From: Synchiropus splendidus
Taxonomy: Eukaryota; Chordata; Actinopteri; Syngnathiformes; Callionymidae
Direction: 5' to 3'
Length of the DNA stretch: 64,000 bases
Assembly (NCBI RefSeq): GCF_027744825.2
Contig: NC_071350.1
Span: forward strand, 3,162,001 to 3,226,000
The position numbers and the translations under genes are program-made. Below the pieces are notes generated by a model. That model had not been told where the DNA came from. It ran no database searches and was given only the letters and a program-made list of their open reading frames with translations. Of the stretch, positions 29,368 through 41,514 are shown piece after piece; within the stretch, counting starts at the first letter, position 1, and each line of letters opens with the position of its first letter.

Positions 29368-31825
29368 AATGAAACGGAGCACAAATTTTCCATCTCCACA
29401 GCCTGTCAATCAAAATCCAACGGGGTGGAGAAGACTTTACAAGGCATGCTATTGGCGAGGGCCCCCCTTCTTGTCACCGTCCGCCTCGGAACGGCAAAAG
29501 AATATGTATCACTCATACTTGCTTTTGTGGCCGATAAGACAAGAGAGCTGTTCATCAGGAGGACATCTATATCTGTACCATTCCTGAACATGAACATGAA
29601 AGAGATTCTCAGAGAACTAATGCTCTAAATAGTGAAATAACACTCCATCTGAGCATACTAATGTTTACACTCTGGTTCAAACTACAAGTCATTCGACACA
29701 TGGACCAAGAAAAAAAAGTGATCAAACTGGCATTTTACGGATCAATATTGGGCAACACGATTCAGATCGATTAATGTTTTTTGGGTTTTTTTTAAGCCTG
29801 GTTTAATTGCTCATTAAAACATGTGCCGCATGTACTGTTATGAAGTATGGTTCAGTTATTTTATTTTTCTCTAAATAAAACGTAGCATTTGAACTTGGAT
29901 TCACATAGGGGAACAAAAATCTTAATAAGGTTCACTTTCTCTTTCCCCTGAACCTTTCCAACTCAGTTCATACACACAGCAGGAACATAACTCCACTGAC
30001 TGGTTTCTGGTCAAATCCAACCAGAAAGGCTTCAATAACCAACCTGGAATTGAAGTGAGACACCACTGGTCTCGTCATAGGAGTCACAGTTGTTCAGGCG
30101 CTCCCACATCTAGTCACTTTTAACTCAACTGTGTATTCATAAATTCACAAAAGGTTAGCTAAGTTACGAAACACAGGACACAGAAAGCACACAGCTGCTT
30201 TTTCCCTGCTTGAAATCAATCAAAATTAGAGTTATCAAAATGAAACCGATAGTTATGAGGAGTGCAACTTAGCGAACCTTTAAACTTAAAATAGTAAATC
30301 CAGCAAATCCACAGAATTGGGAGGGCAAGAACTGATACTCAGATCAAATGTTGCCAGGGTCTATGTCATATTAGGACTGTGCTATGCTATGATATAGGAC
30401 ATTACGGCATGATTTTCAAGATCTGTTTTCCACTCAGAATCAAAAACACTATCATGGCAACTGTGTTATTTATATAAAGGGAAAATCAATTCAGTGCATC
30501 ACTAGAAAATAACAGCTGCATTGTCTTATTAGCCACCTAAGTCCTGTCCATCAATAAGACCACCTTTCTCTCGGACTATCTGCCACCTTTTTATTGATGT
30601 CAACTCCACACCAAGTACACCCTTTCCCTCACCCTCTCACTCCCGGACTTGCACTTCCTCCTCACCAGCAGCAGCTCCACATGCTCCGAGGCAAAGTCAA
30701 TGTCTATCTCTTGTTCCCCTCGTGCTTCCCATATCCACTACACACCTCTCTTTCCACTCGCTTGTGTCTTGCACACATCTGAGGCGTATCAGAGTTGTAA
30801 ATAGAGTGGAGCTTAAATGACAACAGCCATTCTTTGGAGGGGATTTAGAGAAGGGAAAGAAGGAGCTGATTTGTGTGAAAGACTGCTGGCAAAGATAAAA
30901 CGCTGGGCTTGGGATCTAAGTCCACTTGAACGCCTTTCCCTTTAGTGTGCATTATCAAGGCAATGGACCATATCATGGTATTTGTTTTGCTTCAGAGCTG
31001 TCCCCAGTGATTTATGATCCTCGGGTGAAAATAATTCATGTCACTATACAACTTTCTGTCGTGATGAACATGGAGGGAGCAAAAATCTGAGTGGTGTGTG
31101 TCTGTGTACATGGGAGCTTTGTTGAGAAGACACTTGTGGCAGTGCCAGTGTGACTGCTGGCCTCCTGGCAAGGGAGAAGCGCATGGAAAGGTTACCCAGC
31201 AGACTCGCTTTTGTATGGTAATGTGACCTCCAGCTCCCAAAGGAGACTCAACACCCGCTCAGAACCCCCCACCGCGCTCATAAACCAAACACGTTAAATG
31301 TTTTTCCCTGATAGGCACATTACAGCAGCTTAGTAATGTCTGTATTCACATCAGAAGACGTCTGTTACATTAGATGACAATTGTGGACATGCTTGTACAA
31401 GAAGTGCATTCATTACAACTGCAGCTGAAGTGAACAGATGTCATGTGTCAGTGGGGAAGAGACTGATGCACTGCTTCTCGAGATTTCTCTAGATCGAGAA
31501 TAAGACTTTATAGGCGGACACTTGAATGTTTCCACTGTGACTGTCTGCTGTGAAGCACTGACAACCGGACTTCTGCCATTGGGAATAACGTACGAGTTCT
31601 GACCATAAGAACGTCATCCGCCATTAAAGGCAGCAGCATGGTTTAACATAAGTTTACGATACATGTTATAAAACCTAGCTTCTAGATGCATAAAAATTAC
31701 TCATTAATTCCACGGAGAACATTAATACTTGTACAAATTTGAATATTCCACCGTTAGTCTCTGTCATTTAGTTCACAGTTCTTAATGCCCGTTTTTTCGC
31801 TTTTGAATTTCGTAGTGCACATGAT
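29367..31825. other. Non-coding stretch, no gene recognised
   Basis: The 140-codon frame at 29,206-29,628 (+) exists only because the CA repeat lacks stops. ATTGGGCAACACGATTCAG near 29,748 vaguely recalls GGGC-headed fish transposon ends, but no partner end was found. Otherwise unique sequence. Confidence 0.45.
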
Positions 31826-31827
31826 CA

Positions 31828-31990
31828 GTGGAGTCGTGGTTGGTGCTGCAGGCTCAAATCCACCATGAGCTTCTCTCCAATTTCCTCCTCCCACACCCAA
31901 AAAACATACGGAGACTATTTGAAATTTTTCGCGAGTTGCACCCTCTTGTCGCCCTTCTGCAGGGCGATAGGCTCCCCGAGCAAGGAGGCA
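31828..31990 (+). repeat. Decayed tRNA-headed SINE-like repeat
   Basis: An A-box-like GTCGTGGTTGGTGCTGCAGG is followed by a B-box-like GGCTCAAATCC. Next comes TTTCCTCCTCCCACACCC and AAAAAACATACGGAGAC, and then GGGCGATAGGCTCC. This order matches a ubiquitous teleost repeat: the tRNA-like head GTGGTTAGCACTG...GGTTCAAATCC, the body TTTCCTCCCACAGTCCAAAAACATG, and the tail GGGATAGGCTCCAGCC (recalled). Several internal segments are missing, so it is a shortened copy with no likely RNA polymerase III activity. Confidence 0.6.
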
Positions 31991-32059
31991 ATGTGTCGCT
32001 GAGAATTAATGCATTTATTTAAATATTTAATTTCTTCATTTTGGAAGTAAAAGGATGAA

Positions 32060-32209
32060 ACTGTGGGCATGTTATATGAAGAACCCCAGATAAAAGAAGA
32101 ACCATTTAGGTTCAAGGAGGACATGAAAAGGATAGGCGTCACTAGAGAGGAAGATATGTTAAAATGGAGGAAGCTGACTTGCCGTGGCAACCCCCAATGG
32201 AGATGCTAG
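32060..32209 (+). pseudogene. LINE ORF C-terminal remnant (RTE/craniofacial-development-protein-2-like type)
   Basis: Forty codons from 32,090 end in TAG at 32,207-32,209. They contain KEDMKRIGVTREED and WRKLTCRGNPQW. This matches the familiar C-terminus of a LINE reverse-transcriptase ORF that reads approximately VKEDMKxxGVxEEDAxDRxxWRxxxxCGDP (recalled). Just upstream, in another frame, GHVI-stop-RTPDKRRT resembles the preceding WGHVxRMPDxRxP block, so there is a frameshift and a stop. No polymerase catalytic motif is retained. It lies 100 bp after the SINE-like fragment. It is an inactive 5'-truncated retrotransposon tail. The clade is uncertain. Confidence 0.65.
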
Positions 32210-35200
32210 AAGACAAAGGCAGAGGCATTGAAACTGGAAGTACGTGCAGTTTGTTTTATCCATGTTCATCAGTGAAGTTTACGCTTCTTAAAATACTTTT
32301 ATCAAATGTTATTGAACCTAAATGCGTTTTTAATACTCAAGACAAATCTACTTTTTCCTTTTCTATGTGTGACTGCAGGGATGCATGGAGTGTGAGTCTA
32401 TTGTCTGCCTTGTTTTTGTATTTATTTTACATTTTTACTTTTAATTTAGCCTGTTTTGTGTGTTTTAAAATATATTGGATACAAATGTGTACACACACCA
32501 GTACTTAGTAACACAGATAGAAAACAGGAATGTTGTTGTCAATATGAATAGCATGAGTTCCAAAGCAGTTTGGGGTTTCTAATCAGGTGTAAATGGTTCG
32601 TATATGAACAAAATACAGACCTTGATGTAAACCAGACAGAAACAAAAGAGAGCGCCACATGTATTTTACCTATCACTGACGTCGATGAGCACAATTGGCC
32701 AGCAGGTGGCGGTTGCTTAAAGGAGCTCCTACAACCCACATAAGAGACATAAACAAGAGACCCCAGGGCCGGTGAGCAACTACCTTAAATAACGTTTCCA
32801 TGGTCAATCTGCTTCTTATTGCTTTGTTAGAATCTCTGTGCCTGTATCTTTTCCACTGGCATTTTTATACTTTTATACTCATCAACCATTCTTTCTTTTT
32901 TAGTTCCAAAACTCAAAATTTAGAAAATAGGTTTTTGTTAAAAAAATGCCACATGAAACAATAAAGTGATTTCACCAGAGCCACGTTCTCCCGAATCTAA
33001 AGGAAAGTGGTGTGGCGCCGAGAAAAAGGATCCAAAGCAATTAAACCAAATTAAATGAATGCCCTCAAGTTAAATAGTGTTAATAGTATTCAGGGAGACA
33101 CATTTGAGATTCAACCCGCAGTGAAATGGTGAGATCCACTCGGATTGCCGAGAACAAAAGCAAAGCTTTAATTATATTCAAAACCTTTTAAGAGACAAGC
33201 AATTTGTTGCACGCTGATGCAGGCCGATCACTTTTCAAGCACCGAGCTCATTTCCCTGACCTCAAATTTAACTGTGAATGAATACAGTCGAATAACTGAA
33301 TCCCCAAAATGGTATTCTACTGGATATAATGAAAAACAATGAAACAACTGGCAACTAGTGACAGCTTCAGAGATCTGCGCGATGAATCAAGATGACAGTG
33401 ATGAAAATGAAGAATAACATGCGCTGTCAGGCATGAGATGATAAAAAGATATCATCCAACAGATGGAACTATGCACTCCAGTCCCACTGTATACAGCAGG
33501 CGTGTGTCTATATTTTCCTCTCTTCTTATTGATCCACACTATTCTGAGCCAGGCCTGGTTTTAGAACCAGACAAAGTAGTCCCTAAAGACACAGACAAAT
33601 TCACATCTATACATCTTGAGAAGCACAGAAATTAAGTCCATCCTTCTCTGAACTTCACAGACTGAGCATTGTTTTTTTTTCACTAGTGGGAAAGAAATAA
33701 GGAGAATGTAGACAACTATTTGGATTCCAGCAGAGTATGTATAACACATGAAGAAGAAATTTGTAATTATGGGAACACAAACACACTTCTTCCTTAAAAA
33801 TTGCAGCCCATAAACACTCCACCTCTGTAAAACACAGCCAAACAAATGCACTGCTTGTTTCAGTCTCTGTGCAAGCAAGAAATCCAATTAGCATTATTAT
33901 TATTATTATTTTTTTTCCTGACACAAACACACAGCACATAAAGTTAAATAATAATATGCTGACACATATACGCAACCACAATAGACTGAACAACACTTTC
34001 ATTGTACGGTAGTCCAGAAGCAAATATGAAAGGTTCAGGACATATAATGGAAAATACACATTTATTGTCAAAATTTAAAAAAATTTAAAATTTAAAAATT
34101 GTAGTTCCTACAGTCATCATTATGAATGCTTCGGTAACTTGCATCGATAGAAAATCTAGAACAATTGAGATGAAAGGATATATAAAAACTATGTGAGTTA
34201 CCGTACAGCAACTTGAACATGTCTGCTCCTACAATCGTTCGATTCTGTGCTATACTATTGAGAAGAGCAAGTATTAGCGGACAGAATACAGCTCTGCAAA
34301 TAGAAATGAACGAACTCATCAGAAATATCAGACATTTGAACAAAAATCTCTCCAAACACTGCAACCGATCGCCCTCATTCCGATGTGAAAGTAAACAGCG
34401 TCCAGATTAGAAATACCCACAGTCACAACTGCATGATTCGCCCACCACCTTGAAGTGACTTGTTCATTGTGCCTGAGGCAGCCCACTGCCTGAACTCATT
34501 TCACCTTGTATTAGCCCAGCGCTGGGTCCGGTTTCCCCTCATTAAAATCCCACTTCTGGTCACGTCATTAAATATGCCACATCTATATGTTTCATTTAGA
34601 AAAGCTATCCCGGCGCCACATTTTGTCTATTTATTTATCCATTAAAAAAAACTTAATTATGAATGAATGTCACATTGAATTATTCATGTGCACCCCGGTG
34701 GTGTGAAGAAATGGCTGCCTCACCTCTGCTTCTTCCCCTTCACTGTTTCTTCAACCCTTTTAATAGTACAATGCTTTACTGTAGGTTATTGGTCTTCCTC
34801 CCTCCCATGAGGCTTTCCATGCACTTAGTCCTTATTAAAATCCCCACGGCACATAAACACACACATGGCGACACCTGCACACACACACAGGCCAAGGACC
34901 GTCTGCCGGTACAAACCATTTATTAGAGCTCCTGTGAAGGTCCTGGCAGTCAGCCAGAGGGAGACATGACTTTGGATCCCATTCATGTCCACATCAGCAG
35001 AGTAAAATGTTTCTAGGTGTTGATCCATGACAGCCATTATTGCTGCAATCCACTTTTATCATTGTCAAATTCTACAAAGGAGAAAATAAGCCTTTCTTGT
35101 GCACTTTAACAGCTTGTCAATACAGTTGAACCGTTCTAAACAGCTGCCCCGAGACAAGATTTGCATTTGAAGGCGAGTTTTAAATAAGGAGGAGAAAAAC

Positions 35201-35305
35201 CGCCCTGCTGTCGGCTGAAATCTACCAGGACACGACCTCTGTGTCTCTGAGTTCCAGAGCAGACACAAGTCTGAATCCCAAATAAAGTACAGCAGGTGTA
35301 GTAGT
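32210..35305. other. Non-coding stretch, no gene recognised
   Basis: Minus-strand frames of 138 and 108 codons at about 33,561-34,071 overlap each other, are hydrophobic by composition only, and have no motif. Includes (ATT)6 at 33,893-33,910 followed by T8, and an AAATTT-rich patch at 34,070-34,100. Blocks at 33,160-33,280 and 34,630-34,700 contain TTAATTATATTC- and TTATTCATG-like homeodomain/POU-type core words, so they might be conserved enhancers, which cannot be tested here. Confidence 0.4.
33893..33910. repeat. (ATT)6 microsatellite
   Basis: Six ATT units followed by a run of T. Confidence 0.9.
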
Positions 35306-35307
35306 CA

Positions 35308-35590
35308 AGATCACCTTAACCAAGAACACGGCAAGACCACGACTTCTAATGGAGCAGAGCAGAATGGTGTCACAACTTTTAGATACCACGACTATCTAAA
35401 GACCGAGCCAGTGTGTAAAAAGACAAGATCAAGACTTCAAATGGTGCACACTGAGTGAAGACCAATAGTTACAGCAACAGTAAGACTAAAGACCACATTT
35501 TTCAAGATCAAGACAAGACACACCAGGACACTGAGAAGGTCATGATCAATCCACAGAGTTTAGAGTTGGAGACTCAAGAGAAGTACCAAC
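35308..35590. repeat. Degenerate CAAGAC/AAGACC-rich stretch
   Basis: AAGAC and CAAGAY words recur about ten times (GCAAGACCAC, CTAAAGACCGAG, AAAAAGACAAGATCAAGAC, GTGAAGACC, CTAAAGACC, CAAGATCAAGACAAGACAC). The plus strand is C/T-poor. Fish genomes contain diverged minisatellites built on CAAGACCAAGACC (recalled), and this looks like an old copy. A 66-codon frame at 35,455-35,655 only reflects the repeat composition (K, T, D, Q-rich). Confidence 0.5.
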
Positions 35591-35594
35591 ATAG

Positions 35595-38395
35595 GGATTT
35601 GCAAACTTTTAATCTGTCAGAGACCCCAAAAATGAAGGTAAAAACCAAGCATTGATTGGTATAAATATTTCATTCAAGTCGACGATCAAGTTAACCTCAC
35701 TCCTAAAACATCCCGGACCATAGGATTATTTTACTGCATTATTCCATACAAGATAAGGTAACTGGGCATTTAAACAAAGTGGAAGCAAACAGAAAACACA
35801 TAAGACATCAGGGAGGTGGACACGAACATGACACTTTTCAGTGTTTTTCATGAAAAAAAAAAGGGAAACAATGACTGCAGCCTGTTGCATGCAGTACTCA
35901 AGTGGCGCATTCGGGCCAAACATATGAAGAAGTGGATGGATTGGAGGTAGATGTACTTCTCATCATTAGAAACTAGCGTTAATACTGTCACCTTTTTTTG
36001 TCGATGGGGAAGGGGTTGGTGTTCAGCCCCAGTTTCAAACAATCTAAAATCTAACCATAACCCTTACACTGCGTCAAGATGAAGATGATAAGAACGAGAC
36101 TATTGGGGGTAAACACAGAGGACAAACCATGACTGCAATTTTCAAGACCTATTTGAGGTTGCAGCTAATATATTAACAAAACTGAAAGGGGTCAAAACAG
36201 GATCAAACCAATACGTGTGTGAGACTTAAGTGGGCTACTGAGACAGTTCAGGGCTTCTACTACAAGAATAGAACAACCATTTCAATCAAGGAGAAAACAA
36301 CCATTAACCCGTCCATCCATCCAACAGCTTGGTTATCAGGTCTGTGGGCTACAGGTGGTGCAGCCATCTCAAGGTTACACAGCACTGATTTGCCACATAA
36401 AAATAAATTCATAATATGTTGAGAGCTATTTCAGTGAAAGTTCACAAAAAAATAAAAAAATGAAAAGTCAGTATAAAAAGGTAGTGAGGAGAGAAGAAGG
36501 GGCATCATCACACGAGACAAAAGTGCCTCTAGGTCCATCTCTTTTGTCCATCTCTCTGGGACAACTGAATACTGTACAAACATCATAGAGCTATTCTGGA
36601 GCCCAGAGGTGCTGCAATCATTAACAGGAACTATATAATCCCAATTTACAGCTCCATTCAGTGCAGAGGGAATGATCCATAGCAGAGGGGGGTCTCTCTC
36701 AGCAGTCAGAGGGGGTTTAATGGTGGGGGCTGATAACGGTGCTTTCGCTTTCTCACCGTCCACTCACTGGGAATTACAGAGAGGGAAAGCGAGCGCAGTT
36801 AAAACCAGGGCTAAATGCTATCTCCTGCTTACACGGACCATGATCAACGCACACACAAGACCCTTTCTGGACTGGGGTCTATTTACATTTCCAGCCGACA
36901 CGGTCACATATACTGTAGATTCTGGTTAACAGGAATCGATGGCAGCGCTAAAGGCCTCTCCTCCTCCTCCTTCCTTTTCTCAGCACAGCCTTGCTTTACC
37001 TGGATTGAGAGATAGGAGGAGGATGAAAGGATTGGCTGCACTGAGACCAGAGCCCAGGGCAGATATTTCAGCATCACGTTGAACATGTTCATGTAATGCT
37101 TTACTGAAGACGGCTGTGGAGGCTCTCAGGGGACAAGAGGGGCAGCAAATAATGTGGGAATATCTATTGTTCGTAGCAGAGGTCGTATAACCTCCTAATT
37201 ATTGATCAATCGCTCTAATAAATGCGATCAAACTGAAAGACGTGATACACATCAAACTAGTAATCATGGGAAAAATTGCTGGACATTTGTGGCTTCTTTG
37301 TTTAATTCCATTTCCTGACTGCTACTGTGCAGACACCGAGTGCTATCACATCATAACCATATCCATTTTGATTAGGAACGTGTAAATTGTTCATTACCTC
37401 TGCCAATAGCAGCGTGACAGCGGCTATGCATCAGGCTTCTGCGTGTTTGTAAACAAAATAACTCCGAGAGCTTTTGGGAAAAGTACGAATGGGGCGGGTG
37501 GGTTAGGACTTACGAACACCCTGAAGATTTCACCGGAATATTGTGCCGTCAGTCACTTGACCAGCGCCAAGGAAAAACAAAAAAAACAGGAAATGCAGCT
37601 GACTCATGAAATATTTCAGAATTACATCTTCAGAGCTCCACATTACTTTTATTAAAATATTTTAAAAATACTTTGCTAATTACCAATTGTGAAATATTCC
37701 TCATTTGCATATGATTTGTCCATACATTTTCGAGGGATTTTTCACCTTGTCAGGATGTCCCCAGGACGCCACCCAACTGGAAGGCGGCTCGGTTGAAATG
37801 TATATGTATTTATCTGTGAAACTAAAGCACTCGCTCTTTATGTATTTCCCCTTCAAGTTAATGTCTCACATAGGAATGTTCACCTGATGCTAAATGCAAC
37901 AGCATAGCACAGGGACGTGCACAGGTAGACCCCAATTTTTGACCAAGTGACGCAACAACAACATTTGTAATAGGTGCCCTTTTGTCACCAACTCCTCAAA
38001 ATATCTGTGTACCTGCCTCACTTAGCGTATTTGAATGCTGAAGCAGACCAGTTAGACAAACATGCGCTGTCGTGATCAGAACCAACCGAGGACACTTTGG
38101 CCAGTCACCCTGTCAATTTCTAGCCCGCTAACTTTCCCACACAGAGTGAGAATGGGAGCAGTTTCCCCTCGTCAGCGCGGTACACTCTGCACCAAAGTTG
38201 TTCATCACCCTGACTGCAAAGGCTAAATATGAGCACACATATGAATATATGAATAACTCAGCCGCCAGTTATTGTTATTCACCTGCACGCGCTCTGCCGA
38301 GGCTTTTGTTTGGACCCCGTAGTTCTGCTGAGCATGGGCTTTCTGACAGAGCGTCTTAAAGTGGGTCAGAGGAGAGGGGGAGCACAGGTGTTACA
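35595..38395. other. Non-coding stretch, no gene recognised
   Basis: Unique AT-rich sequence. AGGGACGTGCACAGGTAGAC near 37,910 resembles the head of a fish repeat (GGGCGTGCACAG), but its other end was not found. No recognisable protein-coding frame. Confidence 0.45.
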
Positions 38396-38493
38396 GAGGG
38401 CTTCTTTTACTCACAGAGAATGACCCATGTCTGCGAATGCCCCCTCTGTCTGTCTTCTCAGCCTGCTGCTGTGCCCCTCTGCCCTCTTCCTTC

Positions 38494-38676
38494 AGCTGCA
38501 ACCATGCCAGCAGAAAGAAGTGCCATTTGTCCAGATGGTAGACAGCAGGGGTTCGACCCGCTCCCATCTTTCCACGTTTCTTATTGCCAAAGAAGTGCCA
38601 CCCCAGAGAGTGTGCCTGAGATGCAGCTTTGGCCCAAATGCCCTCCTGCGCAAGCAGAGCGATGGCCACCTCCACT
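38494..38676 (+). other. Candidate exon behind a strong pyrimidine-tract acceptor (unidentified)
   Basis: The region TGTGCCCCTCTGCCCTCTTCCTTCAG (quoted in part: CCTCTGCCCTCTTCCTTCAG, ending about 38,493) is a strong acceptor-like sequence. The frame of the ATG at 38,427 then runs open to a stop at 38,676-38,678, giving CQQKEVPFVQMVDSRGS and, near the end, RVCLRCSFGPNALLRK. I do not recognise the protein. Two other frames here, one plus and one minus, are also open for 79-117 codons. A locally higher G+C content is therefore a simpler reason for the openness. No polyadenylation signal lies within about 600 bp. Treat it as a weak candidate. Confidence 0.15.
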
Positions 38677-38699
38677 GACCACGAGAACTGAGTGATGAC

Positions 38700-40938
38700 C
38701 AGGACGGTTTGAGATCGATTGAAGCCTGCACATGTATGTATCATTCAGAGCTCTATCTCACACTGCAGGACCAAATGGGGTGAAGCTCCCGACTTCTATA
38801 CCGCTTAAAGCACTAGAAACGCGCGTGAGTTTGTGCAGGAGATTCAGCAAGATAGCATATTTGAGAGAAAGGCGACATTACAAGGAAAAATGAAAAAGGT
38901 AATCACTAAAACTAATGATGAAAAAATGTATGCTTTTTGGCCAACTGCCATGTCTGTGGGTCATCATGTTTACTGAAGCGATTTCCACCACAGAATTTCA
39001 GCCATGCCAGGTAATTATGTCCAAGCTGACTGGTCCATATTTGTTATTCTCCTTTGGTCAGCCATGTGAAAAAAACATTTTTCAATCAGAAAACTACAGT
39101 CAATTCTAGGGTTGAGACCATATGATGATCTGCAGGTTATAATAGCGTTCCGGGATACACTGAGGAGCTTATAAAATCATTTAGCACAGTACACTGTATG
39201 ACTATTTTTCTGAAAAACTGCTGTGGCTACCTTTGAACTATAATCCAGGAGTGATGTTCAACATATAGAAAAGCAAATTTCTCTCTTCATTACAGGACAA
39301 ATAAATACAGTCTGGGTTAAAGTTTGGGTGAGTTGTGTCATACCTCAGAAATTCACGTAAAATACAGACAGAAATTATTGCTGGAACTATAGACCACAGC
39401 GCTTACTTTTCCAACTGGGTTTGAATTATTCAAAAGATTACTTCATTTATCCAAATCCCTGTTTAATAGTGGGAGGCTGCATTAAAAGTGAAGTGGCACA
39501 GCATCACGGAATAACCAAGCATTTTAGTATCAAATCTCAATCAAAGAAACAGCTAATGTGTCTGACACATTTTTCAAAAACAACATGAAATATTATTCAT
39601 TCACTTGTTCTCCTGGATCACAGGATTGCACCTTTTGTAAAATAAAAATACAACATTGTGTCTTATTTAAACATTTTGTGTGTCTTATTTAAAATAGGGT
39701 GTTAACGGCCCTGGTTTTGACAGGCTCCTGAAGAAATCAATGAAAAAATGATCACTACTTTACCCCCAAGTTCTTAAAATTAAAAGATCCACAAAAAATC
39801 TAATTCCACAGTGTTTTATGCACGATAAGCAAAAAAAACAACCAATAATAAAGAACAAATGTCTCATAGTGTGTCTCGAAAATCAAATCCAAATGAACAT
39901 TCCACCAACACCAACCTAAAAAGCCTGCAGGTGTTTGTAGATTGTGTACGAAGATAATGTTCACAAAGAATGCTGCTTCCAGAGAAGGAGAAATCTCACT
40001 TCTGATTGGCTTTCGAAATAAAAACGTAGTTCAGATTCTACACATATCCACAAGCCAGAAAAGTTGGAAAAGCAGGAAGACCTTCGACCCCACTGAAGGG
40101 ATGTCATGGTTACATTGTTTTTTGTTTTTTTTTTCAAAACTGTAATTTGAATTTCACAGTAAAGTGATAAAAATGGGTAATTTTGGACACTAAGGTTCAT
40201 TGTTTGACGGTAGTGACTGCAATACCGAGTCACACAACTGTCTCTTCAAGTTCATAACGTCATCCTGACACCAGGAGACAGGAAGTGCCAGGGCTGCTGC
40301 CCAGGAGTGAGGAGAAGATCAGCGAAGCTTCACAACTCCGCATTCGCCTGAAATGCTTGGCAGTGTATCTTAACAACAAATTGTGACATTTTTTTTCTTC
40401 TCAGAGCTGTCAAATTACAGACTAAAAAGCCGTCTTGACTGGGGACGCGGCCAGAGCGACGCTGCAGGGCTTTCAATCTGCCTGTAATGGGAAAGATGGA
40501 GGAAGATAAGATTCCAATTCAGCCGTCTCTGCGCGGCCCAAAGTGATCAGACTGCAATCCAGCCCCACATTTGTGGAGCTGAGAGGATTCTTTCGACCAG
40601 AGAGGATCTTCAAGCCAGGAAGGATACTCACACTAATCTCATTCTTGCGGCTAATTGTTCAACCACAAGACATACGTCCTGTGATCTTGACCAATTTCAG
40701 ATCCTGTCTTTCTGATCGTCACTGTGTGTTACATATTTACATTCCATGTGATTATTTTGATTATCGGAAGTATGAATGAGCAAGAAGTAAAGATGTGTTA
40801 TATATGTTATGGGATTATCTAGGTGAAAGCAGTATTTTTCTTCAACCACATGCACAAAGCATGCACATGCATTTCGGCTTCTGTATAGAATAATGATGTA
40901 ATGAGAACAAATATCTACCATAATAGAAGACGCAAAGT
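38700..40938. other. Non-coding stretch, no gene recognised
   Basis: Unique AT-rich sequence with short open frames only. Confidence 0.5.
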
Positions 40939-40940
40939 AA

Positions 40941-41510
40941 TACAATCCGCTACTTTTTTCTCGTGGACTGAATCCTCAGGCTAACACAATGACGCAGCTA
41001 ATGTATGGATTTTGACAGGGTAAAGACCATCATGCTGCCAAAATATTGAGCCTTATCGCATCAAACCGTTGAAATCACAGGTGTTATATTTATTTTAAAG
41101 TTCTCAAAATGCGCTATTTTCACCCGCAGCGCCGCAAATAAAGCCAATCTCCTGGAGGACCGGAGACGAGAAGCAGCAGCTGAGACCTGCTGTGGAGTCG
41201 GAACTTAAGACACATGGCCGAAAATACCACATTTTGAGCACTTTACTGTCAATGAACGATGTTACGAGTTCATGATTCCAGTTCAGAACATTGCTGAGTT
41301 TGTTTCATGAGTCAGTGTCCATGAGGGACCCTGTTTTCAACGCCAGTTACGAAGTGATCCTCATGCATTTTTAAGCACCACTGACTTTTCTACAGCACAG
41401 ACATCACCACTGTACCCGCGTCTTATAGACTGGTGCGATATATGTATGAACAAGATTGCTCTTCCTTTTTAAATTTAGTGGGTGCACTCTATAGTCTGGA
41501 ATTTACAGTA
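40941..41510. mobile_element. Nearly complete fish 'CGGACTATAAGCCGC' repeat
   Basis: The left side reads CCGCTACTTTTTTCTCGTGG, then ACGCAGCTAATGTATGGATT. The right side reads CCCGCGTCTTATAGACTGGT, then AAATTTAGTGGGTGCACTCT and ATAGTCTGGAATTTACAGTA. These match, in order, blocks of a very abundant teleost interspersed repeat whose ends read TTTCCGGACTATAAGCCGC (recalled). The leftmost roughly 15 bases of the usual inverted end are absent, so the copy is clipped. GCGGCTTATAGTC-type blocks have decayed by C-to-T and G-to-A changes. There is no coding capacity. I recall the sequence but do not assign a superfamily. Confidence 0.65.
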
Positions 41511-41514
41511 TAGT

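Noticed and set aside
29151..29628. Frames of 60-140 codons with HTHTHT or VCVCVC
   Set aside because: Artefacts of the (CA)n microsatellite.
29745..29775. GGGC-headed sequence (TTGGGCAACACGATTC) resembling a transposon end
   Set aside because: No matching inverted end was found within several kb; similarity covers only the first few bases.
33561..34071. Two hydrophobic minus-strand frames (108 and 138 codons)
   Set aside because: They overlap in different frames over T/A-rich DNA; hydrophobicity follows from composition and no signal peptide, domain or splice site supports either.
38545..38565. tRNA B-box-like GGTTCGACCC
   Set aside because: No A box at the right distance, no cloverleaf can be drawn, and no CCA-proximal acceptor stem pairs.
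40359..40385. miR-34-like TTGGCAGTGTATCTTA
   Set aside because: Matches only the first part of the microRNA and no hairpin arm complements it nearby.
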